A stretch of DNA of 64,000 bases from Lateolabrax maculatus (lineage: Eukaryota; Chordata; Actinopteri; Acropomatiformes; Lateolabracidae), in contig CM062210.1 of assembly GCA_031216445.1 (NCBI GenBank), positions 11,171,501 through 11,235,500 of the forward strand, read 5' to 3'. The notes beneath the pieces are model-generated. The model ran no database searches, was not told where the DNA came from, and worked only from the letters and a program-made list of their open reading frames with translations. Position numbers and translations under genes: made by a program. Below are positions 13,470 to 25,800 of the stretch, in pieces (positions within the stretch are counted from its first letter, which is position 1; each line of letters opens with the position of its first letter).

Positions 13470-13735
13470 CTGGGGGTTTCCACACCCAGCGACAGTCTCA
13501 TTCTGTGGGAGCTGCCCAGCATTAGCAGAGAATTGCCACTGGATCATTTGGAAGCTGGCTGCCTTACATATGGGGCACTTCAGCAGCAGTTGTTGAGGGG
13601 AGGAGAGAGTGTTTTTCTCATTCACCTCCCCCATCTCTGATATCCCCAGATGGTCTGGGGAGTCAAACTGGCAACCTTGCAGTCACAAACGCTCCTCACG
13701 AGCCTTCAGGCCACAGCTGCCCTCCTTGTTGATTG
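13470..13735 (-). mobile_element. tRNA-derived SINE, minus strand
   Basis: Read on the minus strand, the head is GGGCAGCTGTGGCCTGAAGG, followed by a B-box-like GGTTGCCAGTTTGACTCC; these are the two internal polymerase III promoter boxes. The body includes GGGGATATCAGAGATGGGGG and the conserved TGAGGGGAGGAG region on the plus side. The order matches a common teleost SINE that I recall. It sits just past the LINE remnant. The open frames at 13,291-13,634 are partly explained by it. Confidence 0.75.
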
Positions 13736-16700
13736 GTAATTCCTTCCTGTGGAAAACGGGATACTTCAAAACATAAAGTGCACTCCAGATGTTTGAAGTG
13801 TCATAACATAACAATGCAGGTGGTAGACAGACAGCGAGGTAAATTTCGCTCCTCGCCACTGCCAGCAAGTTTCTTTTGTCAAGTCTCCCACACAGAAAAG
13901 GTGGCATTTTTCACTTGGTGCTGTTTGGTTGGTTAGAAAATCACCAGAGGAGCTTTCCTTTGTGCACATACCCTATTTATTTCCTAATATACTTTTATAC
14001 CTTAAGCCTTTAACGGCCTGTCACTGTTGTCATAGTGACCACATGTTTTGAATGCCATCATATGATTTTGTAAAACATGTCATGAAGGTGCCATTGAGAA
14101 TGACCACTGAACAAGATTGATAGACTGCACCAATACATGAACTACCACAGCTGCTTTAAAGACATGGCTCACCTCATACCTCATCTTTTTTCACTGTTTA
14201 TCACTCTATTGCTCCTCTCCTCGCCCATGACTGAGTCTGTATGTGCGGCAGGTGCCATGACAACATTGCTTACTTACTGTAAAAGCAAATCAATGCAGTC
14301 GTGCAGTGAATCAACACACCTAATGTTATTCCATGTCAAGTTTGGCTGTTGTCGGTGTCAGGGAGATAGCCAGAGGAAACACAAGGTATTTATGGGAGAT
14401 ATGCTGTCTCCTGTCTCTTTACCAAGCGTCTCACAGTTATCAAAGAGCTTGGACACACTACCAGCCCCAAACATTTATCTCTCTGCAAAACATTAACCCC
14501 ATGACACCATCAATTACTAACTAATTAATCCACTAAATTGGCAAATTTGCATTTATTGCCATCTGGCAAATCTGGTAATGAACACAAACAACTTACTAAT
14601 TGACCATCACTTCATGTTTGCACATGAAAATATATAGTTACATTACCATATTACATTTGGCTCACACACGTATTATTGGCAGTGTTTTAAAGCAGCTCTT
14701 TTGGATGTGTTATGAAGACATCTTACTCCCTTTTATAAAGATTTAGTTCACATAACAAAGTGGTCCTTGATTGTCTGATTAAAATACTTTATTTCCAAGG
14801 AAGTCTGATCACTGCTGATGGACGGTAAATAACTAATAAGTTACTTGACCCAGTGTTAAAAAACAAATTATTGTGCTGTGTGCTGGTGTTGAAACTATAA
14901 TTGGACCACTATTGTACAGTACTCTCTTTCATCATAGAGGGATCAATAATCCCATGGAGGGACCCAAGAAATTATCCTGGAGATCAGCCTATACGTTTCA
15001 GAGCTGATGATGCCACAGGCGAAAACGCCAGAGAAACACAGCAGCCTTGAATTTAATGAAAAGTTTTCACTCAGACCACAAACATTACTGCATTTTAACA
15101 TATAACGAGCCCTTGAAAAACAGCGTGCCCTCAGTGCGCTTGAGGAATACACTGCTTTGTCTAGACACGTTAAAATTTTATGCTTCAAAATAAAATTCAT
15201 ACTCATACTAATAAATATTATTATGTATTTGTATAGAGTAAGAGAGCAAGAGGAAAATAAACTGTTTAACAGTGTTTTAAGAATAACAACCAAGCTATAT
15301 AATTTTAACTGTTTGTTTTTATTAATATCCACAAGGAAACGTTAAATTTAGGGTTTGAATGTGAAACTTAAACTTTGGAGGACTTGTGGGCAAATAGCTG
15401 ACAATCCATGTGACTGTTTCACTTCTATCTGCAGCCTGATTCCATGATGTAGTGTCAAGTGGTGAAGTTTTATCTTTTTGACAGTACCAGTATTACTCAG
15501 TCAGTCTTTCCTTAGATCATTTGTATCATCCCCTGTGTTAACATGTTTAAACAACATCACCGGGCAGATTGAAGCAAATCCTTCATTTTCATTCGAGGTC
15601 TAAGCTGTATTCATGTCCAAAAAGACTAAAGGTTCATTTAAGCATGATTACCATGTTTCAAACCAACAACACATCACCTACAGAAGCCTAAAATGTGTTG
15701 GTTGGCCTTGGAACACATATAGGAACCACCATAGATCACACTGTGCTCCTTATGCACAAAAAGACCAGTATCTCAAACAACTGCGCCTTTATTTCTGATG
15801 AAAATACTTGTCAAAACAACCAAGCACACTTGCTACAGTGTATGACGGAAACCAAGTTCGGTGACTGATAACAGTTGAATTGGCCATACAGCTGTGCTGT
15901 TCCTTTTTTTTTCATGGCAGAAATGGTTATGGTTCTCCAATAAAATCCTGCAAAGACCAAATTGTTGAAGGAAGTAATTTCATTGGTTCAGGTAGAGGAA
16001 ATTGATATAGTCACACTATATGTGGATTGTAATCGAACAAAGTGGACATGACAAAACTGAAATTAGAAAAACAGGGAGATTGATGACGGTGAAAAGAAAT
16101 GAAAAAGATCTTTTAATAGGTGAGGCATGTGGAGGAGTGTAGTTTTTGACAAAAACACAAAAGTCATATATTAATTTTAACTAATTTATTTGATGTCTTA
16201 TCAGGATTAAATATCTTGCCCTGAGGTTATGCCTTATTGTGTGTCGATTCAAATTCCGCAGCAGTACTTAGGTTTTTTGTTGGAATTATTAAAATGTCAA
16301 AATATCCACAAGAGCTTTTTTCGTTGTTGTTGTGAAAAATATTATGATGTGGATCTATTTAGCAAAAGACAGATTGAAATGGACTCAAGTAATCTTGTCC
16401 ACAACCGAAGGTGAAATGCTGACTATGATGCATGACTTGACAGTTTCCTCATCCCTCAAATCTATTGTTTTAAATCGACTGTGCTTTCACACGATTCAAT
16501 TATACAGTCAATATTGCAGGGCTGGCTTTCTACCGCAAAATATTTGACAATATGAGAACCTTGTGTGACCCATTTATTTTGATTTGGGAAAACAATTGTA
16601 TCTCATCCCTAATGTCTGTCGTGGGCAGGGTTCATATATCACTCCGCCGGCTGAGCACAAATGCATGATAGGTGCTGTGAGTTCACCGATATCAAAAGAG

Positions 16701-17687
16701 AGAAATTAACATAGATTATGTCATGTATTCATCAGTGATATGTTGAAGAAGGAAGCAGCTGCACAGGCTCCTATTCACGTGCCAGGACCCTTTTTTTTTT
16801 ATATTTCAACTATAACAGGAGTCAAAAGTTGAGCTTTCCTTTACAGAATAAAGCTTTCTAATCAGAATAAATTCCCCTGAAGATCTTTGAAGTTATTTTT
16901 CTCTCTAAAGAGGCAAAGACAGTGTCACTCACTGTATATGTTTTATGCAAAACAGAGGAGAAGAAGGGCACAAGCTTTAACACTGACGATAGATCAAACC
17001 TCTCTGTGTTACCAACACACTGCTATTTTCCTACTCTGTTGTTTTTTCTCCCCATGAAAGAGAATTATAAAAAAAAGACCTCCAACACTGCAAGAGAGAG
17101 ACAGAAAAAGTGAGTGGAAGGGGGAAAGTGAGAGGGTAGAGAGATAGTGTTTATTGCTCGTGGGAGGTGAATGATGGCGCGGCATAAAAACCCCCACCAA
17201 ACTGAGCAGATGGAGCCTATGTGACAGTAAAACCCCAAACGTCCGCTGAAGGTTTTTACCAGTGACTTATGAAAGCTATCTGTCAAAACAAAGGCAAGAG
17301 TTAGCAGGATGATATGATAAGCAGCATTGCCCCGGTGACAAATTATGTTCAAAAGGTAAATTGTTTCTCGTAAGAGCCCTCAGTGTGAGCAAGGACAGTG
17401 GTGAGTGCGACATTATTGGTCCAGGAAGTGACATGAGACAAGTGGTTAGTGAAGTTCACAGAGAAATGGACACCATAAATCCTCGCTTTTTGGGGGAGGA
17501 AGTGCCCCAACAAAAAGGGAACTGTCTCAATTAAAAATAAATAAATAAATGGCTGAAAAAAAAATGTATGGTGTCACGCTGTAAATCTCCCAAAAATCAA
17601 TGATAAGATGACGTCTAAACACAATGCTACGATATGTTCTTTGTCCAGGTCTAGGTGGAATACTAGCTCTTATTTAGCTATTAAAGG
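13736..17687. other. Non-coding, no gene seen
   Basis: This is AT-rich unique sequence with only short homopolymers, such as T10 near 16,791-16,800. No splice-flanked open frame or transposon protein was noticed. Confidence 0.5.
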
Positions 17688-18477
17688 CAGTGGTGGAAAG
17701 TAACTAACAACATTTACTCAAGTACTGTACCTAAGAAAAGTACTTGTACTTGAGTATTTTCACTTTATGCCACTTTATACTTCTATTCCAATACATTTCA
17801 GAGGGATGATAATGTGCGTTTTACTCTACATTAATTTGACAACTGTAGCTACTTTGCAGATTAAGATGTTTACATTAAAAACATACCTGTATGATAAGCG
17901 TATAAGCGTAAAATATCACGCATTGTAATTCTAACACTGTAAGATCAAACCAGTGATTCAGAACTTTTTGACTTGTGAAAAAGTCGTGTCTACTTGTGGC
18001 CTCACGTTTCAGATGAGTTGTTAAAATTCCACCAAACAGAGATTTCCCCGAAACTTCTCAGATGGTTTCATTCGTTTAAATAATTATTCAAGGCCCAAAA
18101 AATAATCCATTATTTCACAAAAAGGCAAAGATTAGAGAAAAGTAAAAAAGTAAAAAACTTCTTTCCTGCCCCATCAATGATCTCACGACCCCTCAGATTC
18201 AACTTGTGACCGTGTGGAAGGGCCCAACCCCAAGTTGGAGAAACAGTTCAATGCTACTTATACATTGATTCGTTGGTATTAAGTATCTAATTATTTGATA
18301 AATAATAATATATCAGTCTCAAAAAACAATTTTCTACTTTTACTTTTGATACTTACATTTTGTTAATAATACTTTTGTTCTTTTACTTAATAAAGATTTG
18401 GTATTCAGGACTTTGTAGTATTTTAACACTGCTGTATTGTTACTTAAGTAAAGGATCAGAGTGCTTCAACTGCACTG
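17688..18477 (+). mobile_element. Non-autonomous DNA transposon (MITE-like), about 790 bp
   Basis: It opens with CAGTGGTGGAAAGTAACTAA followed by ACTCAAGTACTGTACC. It ends with ACTTAAGTAAAGGATCAGAG and CTGCACTG, an imperfect inverted copy of such termini. The interior carries ACTTTATACTTCTATTCCAA and GATCTCACGACCCCTCAG, blocks I recall from abundant percomorph elements. There is no coding frame. No clean target duplication is visible, so the ends may have eroded. Confidence 0.7.
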
Positions 18478-21400
18478 TGAGCAACTGCACTATGAAACTG
18501 TGACAGAAGTTGATAAAGTAGGCTACATTTTTATGAGTCCAGATTTAAAGTTAAAACAAAGGCAGTTAATTGAGTTAGTTGAGAGAGAGAGAAAGGAAGT
18601 TGCTGTGAGCGGAGGGGACATTGTGTCTGCAGCCAAAGCCTATGAAGGTAAGAAAGGGCAAACCTGCAGGAGGTTTTATGACTGAGTTATTGTCAATGTT
18701 TACATGCCAGGTGTCAATGGTGTCACAGATTGCCATCCCAGTGTTCTCAGCAAGGCTTCGGCACGGTAAACAGACTTCAAAGGAGACGGCTCTCTGCTGA
18801 AGCAGGGACGCATATGCACAAATGCACGAGCACACGCGCACACGCGCACAAATGCTCAGGTAAGCATTTCACATGCGTGATGATTAATAAATGCACTGCA
18901 CTGTATAGAGAATCCCCACTGTGTCCAACCATACGACCAGTGTCAGCATGAGGCGTCCAGGTAGCTTGAATACAGCAAATCACATAGGAACTGCTCAATT
19001 CTGAGGAAGAAGTCACTGGAAATGTCACGCTGGGCTGTAGTACAGTACAGGCATGACAGGGTGGATGATTTGATGCGTGCTTGTGTGCTTCCTTAAGGCT
19101 ATACGTGCACTTTTGCGTACTGTGATGTACACGTGTGCAAGGCAAATATTGTGTGTGCCTGTGTGCACAGTATTCAGGATTTGTTTCTGAGGTTTACCCA
19201 AATGGATTGTAGGCATTGCGTACTGTGCTGCATGTACTATTTAATTAGGATGAACTTTTCAAATAATCCAGTATTAGCAAGAGTGGATCATAAAGGGAAA
19301 ACAAAGAAAAAGGTTTATTACTTTCCTGTCTCAGTATGTTTCTTTCTTTAAATTGAGATTCCATTTTATTATTGTTTACATTGTGAAGCTGCTTTTTTTA
19401 AATAGGTGAACAAGTAAATAAGACAACATTACAAGGCATTGCAACAGCATTTAAATTATTAATAAACTCAAATGACTTACAATTCTGTGTTGTCTTTGTG
19501 TGCTATAGGCCAATTGGTATTCCAATTGTATGCAATGTTTTATGAATTATGAAGGCGATAGCTACTGGTGAAATATTTTCCACATCATAAAGAATCTGCT
19601 CATATATGCACAGCAGTTGTGAGGACAAAGCCGAAGAATTTGGTGTAGCAGTAAAGGTTTGATGTTTAGGGGGGTTTGAAGGTTTGCAAATCTAAAAAAA
19701 ACCCATCTCTCATATCTTATGCAGGCAGAGTGGATGTGCCTTGAGATACACGTTTTGCTGAGCCACGATGGAGTGTTTGATTTCAAACCAATTTTTAGCT
19801 GATCATTATATTTTATTAAAAGCATCTCAGTTCATTATATAAAAGCCCTCTCCAACAGTGGGAGGAAAAAAGAAAGCCTTGTATCAGAAGCCACACACAG
19901 AACTGGGGAGAGTAAGCCTTTAATAGGAATCGGAGTTTACACATTTATGAACCAAACAAATAAATGCTACCACAAGCGCTGCTGTAGCTGTCAGACTAAA
20001 TGTATTATGGCTGTGATATTACCCAGTCAGAGCTTTACCCTTTCTGTTCCGATATTACACACTGTATTCTGTGTAGGTAGCTCTTCAGGCTTCCTTTCAG
20101 TGCCAAATTAAATAGGAAAAGATGGGACACTGAATTTATTTCATTCTTTTTGAGTTAAGTTCTTTGTTTTAAAGATACCAGGTGAGAAAGAGTTTATAAC
20201 AATTTTTCAGCGAAGGGCCTATCAGAATTTGGCTAACCCCTTGTCCTAGGAGGCCATGCCAAGGGGGGGCACTGTCATCCACACATCTTTAATATTTAAT
20301 CATGATAATACAGCAAATCACATCAGAGGCAATGCATGCTAGATCATATTGTCTGATCCAATAGCATGCTCATGTGTTGCTATCAATTACAAGTTCGGCA
20401 CACAACTAATTTGTTTGAGGGCTGGATTGGTAATTTGATTTCGGGCTCACTCACTTGATTTCCCTTACCCATTAATTTCATTTGCACTTGCCCATCAGCG
20501 GCACCAGCACATGTTGAGTCACCCACGTCCCAGAGCTCATCTTAGCCCAGTCTTATTAATACCACCAGTTGTGGCAAGTGCCGGCCTGACACTCACACAG
20601 CATGCAGCCGCCGCTCTCATTCCAAGCCATCACAGCCTGCATCTCTCCTTCAGTGGCTTGGAACCTCTTAACCTGTCCACTCTTCACCTCACCAGCCGGC
20701 TCACGCTCGTGGCTCAGTTGAATATGAATTGAGAGCCTTTCTTTTTATACACCGCCTGCCAAATAGTGCCAGTTTAAAATCCATTTTTATTCTGGGCAAA
20801 GAATTCTAATTGAAACATGTCTTTGGAAAGAAACTCATTATTGCAATTATTTTTAGAATTGATATCACACCGAGAGCTACATTTGGTAAAGAATAACCAA
20901 TTGTGTGATTCTAGGGTTAAGTAAAGAGGTATTAATCTTTTTATGCATATAAAAAGTTCAAAGAGATGACAAGGAGATAGTGTCATTAATGTAATGAGTC
21001 TGTTTTAAACATCAAGATAGATTATTGGAAAACACATGTATTATAATTTGTATTCTGAGAATACAGTGTATCCAATTAACCTATTATGACACTGCCATCA
21101 GTGTAATCCAATCCTGCCTTTAGCTTACAGTTAAGCAGATGAAAAAAGACACTATTTTGATAGCTTGCTCATAAAGATTGAAACACACAAATAGGAAAGT
21201 CCTTAAAAATGAATAATAGCATGTATTAATATTCCCTGATGAAAAAAAAGTATCTAGAGTTAAACTCACACAAATCCCATCTGTATTGATGAGCCTACTG
21301 AAAAGTGTCATGTGCAAGAGACTTGTGTTATTGAAATTTTAACAAGGATAAATGGCAGAGACAGACCGTCTGCCTCTGGGGAATCTTCCTCCCGCTCAAC

Positions 21401-22635
21401 ACTGGTGTTACAAGGATGTCTTCAGTCGTAATGCTTAAATGAACTGGGCTGTAATTTGACTGCTTCTCTATATTTCATATTTCATAACATGTCTCTGAGT
21501 GAGTGTAATTTCTTTTCCATATGGGGGCTTAGCGGTAAAGAGTGAATAATAAAGGAAACCCAAACAATTATGAGGCTTTAGTCGCGCATCACTGGCCTTG
21601 GTAATGTCACTTGTCTGTGAGGGGAAGTGTTCTGTCTTAGTTAGGAGCTCTGTCACCCTGAGCCTTTGGATTCCTGTCCGCTAACTGTTGCTATATGGCC
21701 GGTGAGGTTTCTAATTTTTTTTCTCTTTCCCCTCATGCCATGCAGACGCAGTCTCTTGGCACATGTGTGTGAGCGAGTCTCCAGGTGCCATGAGGTAAAA
21801 CGAGCTTTAGAAAACAGACAGCGTGGTGCTGAAACACACAACCTAAAGTCTCTTTTTCTGCTCAAAGAAAGTCATGTCAGATAATACATCGTGTACAATA
21901 GAAATAATGAAAAAGCAGTATTTCACAAAGTTAAGTATTGCTTTTCTTTTCCTCTGTGTTCAATGTTGCATACAGATGTGGGGGCTCAATGGGGGTTTTG
22001 GATATGACTCTCCTGCCGCCAATTCCCCTACTTTCCACCCCTCCTGGTAAATTATCAGGGCCACTTTCATAAATAAGAATGAACGAAAACACATTTGTGC
22101 TGTATAATAAGATGCAGTAATTAATGTCATCGATTCACATCTGTAAGGATACTGACTGGGAGAAATGCGATTACTTTTATCACATTTCAAAACTTGGAGT
22201 TAGTTTCGGAGCCCTGTAACTCAGTTAGCGTGTGACTGTGGAGAGAGCGAGAGGGCTGCTCTTGCTCTGTGATTGATGAGTGCACACCGGGCAGGCTATT
22301 AAAAACGCTGCAGCGTATTCCACAGACAATGGCAATAAACATATTCAGGGTGCTGAATTCAAAATGACTTATTTAGGAAAAGAAAATGCTTTTTTTGCAC
22401 CAACCATAACCATAAACCTTGGATTAATGGGGAATTCTGTGTGTGCATTTAAATATGCTGGCCTACTACGCAAAAGCATCCTGAAACACACACATATACA
22501 CAGACGTGAATGCACACATGTTCGCCTTTGCACCCTTGTGTATAAAGGTTACGGATCTCTATTACAATCAGCAAGACTATGATAATAATAATAATACTAA
22601 TAATAATAACATGAAGCACATTTTACCAGCACTCA
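18478..22635. other. Non-coding, no gene seen
   Basis: An ACACGCGC-type short repeat lies at 18,830-18,850. A repeat-free, moderately complex stretch is at 20,460-20,720. An (AAT)-rich run is at 22,580-22,610. The open frames lack any domain. Confidence 0.5.
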
Positions 22636-22860
22636 CAATTGAATAGTTTAACGTGCTTTTTCACTTTCTTGCTGAGAGTTAGAGAAGATTGATTTCACTT
22701 TCATGTCTGTACTGCAAATATGAAGCCAGCAGCCAGTTAGCTTAGCATAAACACTGGAAACAGGGGGAAAGAGCTAGCCTGGCTGATCTTATCTAACTTT
22801 CAGCAATAAAGTGAATATGTACATTTCCCAAGATGTCTTAACTATTCCTATAATAGAGGG
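22636..22860 (+). mobile_element. Fold-back copy of a common teleost MITE-like family
   Basis: The core reads AGCCAGCAGCCAGTTAGCTT, then AACACTGGAAACAGGGGGAA and GCTAGCCTGGCT. The left end reads GAATAGTTT...CTTTCTTGCTGAGAGTTAGA. The right end is the reverse of the same terminus (TCTAACTTTCAGCAATAAAG ... TTAACTATTCC), so both termini are inverted copies around a single core. The 35.5 and 43.5 kb copies carry the core in the opposite orientation. Confidence 0.75.
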
Positions 22861-25800
22861 GAAACAAATTCAGCGACAAACTCTCTGCCCGTCACTGCAA
22901 ACATGCACCTATATGGGAGTCTGGGGAGGTTATTATTAAAATATTGCTCAGCAGTGCAAGATGAACAATAGGCTGTTATTTAAAAAAGAAATATCTTTGG
23001 AGATAGAGCAGGTGATTAGCAATAATGTAGATGAGGAAGCTGCTGGGCGGGACGAGAAAGAGACGGAGAGAAATCCAAATTGTTACAAATGGATAATTTA
23101 TAAATGTTCTGTTTATGATGACATCTCTAGAGATGACAGAGTACATACATCTGCAAATTGTGGTAGATGAGAGTTTAATAGCAAAGTAATGAGTATTTTG
23201 GCTCTGAATATAATATGCAGCTCAAACACAGTCAAAACCATTCGATAAAAATCATATTTGATAAAGTTCTTTAAACATTTGGTCTTGCCCCGGGTTTATA
23301 TTGTTTCGCCGAGCACAGTAACACACTTACTGTACGCATACATGAGTGGGAGTGTGCATGCATGTGTTGTATGTGCGCTGACAGTTGGTACAGGTGCTCC
23401 ATTATTCAAAGTATCTCCTTGGGCTTTAAAGCTCTGACAGAGAACTAGACGAGGTTTCTCCCCGCACACTCACCCTCTATTCAACACCCCTTCCCACCGC
23501 AAAAAATATTACCAGAGCCTCCCCCGGGAGAAGCAGAGGGGAAACGTGATCTGGAAGAGAGGGGCGAATCCACCACAACAACAGCTGCTTCCAAATCACA
23601 ACAACCTGGGGAAGGGTTGTGGGTTATATTTTATGGGTGGAGAGGGACCACGGATGTTCATTTATTTATCTCCACAGTCAGCATTGAGGTGTGTGTGCGC
23701 GCGCCCGTGTGTGTGACGAGATCTGTCATAGCTCACTTTTTACTTGCACAGGAAAAAGCCTAAGGTCACTAGTCACTCTGTAGAGTGCCGAGACCTATAA
23801 CGCCCGAGCCCGTCATGTGCGCAAATGATGAATATGTAAAAATAATCAATTTCATGCGTCAAAATATTATAATGAATGTATGGAACATAGAAAATCTTAT
23901 TGAGTTGGTCTGATGCCATTTACTTTCCTCCTCACTCGCTTTCGTAGATGCCACTTCTCCATGGGTACAATTATGCTGAGAGCAATTTCATATTTCAAGT
24001 ATGCAAATATCGATACTGTGTGGCAACAAACAGTCCATATACAGGAAATATGTAGGCTGCGGCACAGAAATCCTTTTGAAGTGTCGTGCTAGCACATCGT
24101 TCTAAAAAAAAAAAAAAAAATCCAAATGAACTTGCATGTGCATTTACACGCGCACGCATGCTCACGCATGCGCACACAGGGATCGAAATTAGCCTAATGG
24201 TTCTCAGTAGACTTAACACCAAACACACATGCCTCTGGTGGGGTAAATGGTCAGGCATGAATACAAACACAACCATTAGCAGTTGGAGCAGGCCAGTCTA
24301 TGGCCACAACCTTGGACATGTGTTGGTGCCTACTCTCTCTTTCACTCCGAACTGTTATTAATTTGATTATCCCCGATCTTACATGCAGAAGCAGAACGGC
24401 TCATGTGATATAATTTACCCACAGCGGGCTAGAAATGGAGCTAAATCACCAGGGATAACGCAGCACGATCAGGATGGAAGAAGCGATAGAAGTGAGATGC
24501 TGCCAGCAATCAGCACCTAGACCAGGACACACCTGCCACCTAAACTTTGTGTTTTACACATTTGCTTTCCTGAAAACATCATGCTGCTGATTCAAATAGT
24601 TTCATTAAGTTTCATTAATTTGTTGCCTGTTCCAGCTCAGAAAAAAGGTTTGATCTATCAGTTTTTACAAAATGTTTCCAGTGAAAATAATCCAGACAGC
24701 AACAATTAAGATTCAGCTAAATGTATTTGATAAAGAACATGAGTATATAAATCTTAGAGATTAGATTATAGGTGCCAGAATGCCCACATCCAACGAAAAA
24801 AAAGAAAAGAATCCAACAAATAAGACTTCCTGCTCTACTCCTGATGTGCTCAGTGATGTCGCAGGTTATGTGGGGGTGTCATTTAGTTCATGCTCTGTTA
24901 AATTGTTTGTTTTGTAATAATTACAGGGTTTTTTGTTTTCTTGGCACAATGGTGAGGACCGTTGGAGCCTTGTTTCCACTGACGACGTTCACTGATATAT
25001 GTAACCTTGTAATTCATCAGTTTTAAGTACAAAAAAATGGTTCTGCCTAAACGGATTGTGCTGTCGATTGAAGAGCCTATTGAAGGATGTTTACTAAGTT
25101 TGATGAGTTGAGTTTTCCTCAGCTCAGCCAAGTTAGCTATTTAGGTGTTGTTTTTTTCTTACTAACACATTTGTTACGGTTGCACCATGTAAAAAAAAAA
25201 AATCTTTCTTTGGTCCTTAAACACGTCTCTGAGTCTGCCGCCTTCACCTTCCTAGACCCTCTGGCCAGGCTTACTCACATCAGGGTTTACAACTCGGGAA
25301 AGCAGTCCTGCTGATGTACAAGATCTTTGCCAGGTGGCTCTAGACTTTGGAGACACTGCTATCTGCTACAAGGTGAGATTCCAAATTAATGTTATTCCTC
25401 TGACTGCTCTACACGGGCCAACAAAATACAGTCTATGGACCACACACTGTAACTGGGCAAGTGTCTGTAAAGGCCTTCTACCCTGTTCTTTTACCACTAG
25501 GACACATTGGCTCCTATGTGAGAAAGCTTTTAAATCTTTATTAGAGTATCTTTGTGTTTTCCCCATAGGTTGATTTCACAACTCTTATTTTAATTGTGAA
25601 GTCTCTCACACCCCAGGGTTGTCACAGCATCCTGCTATCATGTATTTTTAAAATGTGATGTGTATCAAGAGGACTATTTTTTCCTCTTCCCTGTTTTGAA
25701 TCACAACTTTTTAACCTCAGTCGGAGGTGCTGACTTTGATTCCAACCAACTGATACAGTGATAGATCAGGATAATGACAATTTCCAACATTTGGAGACTG

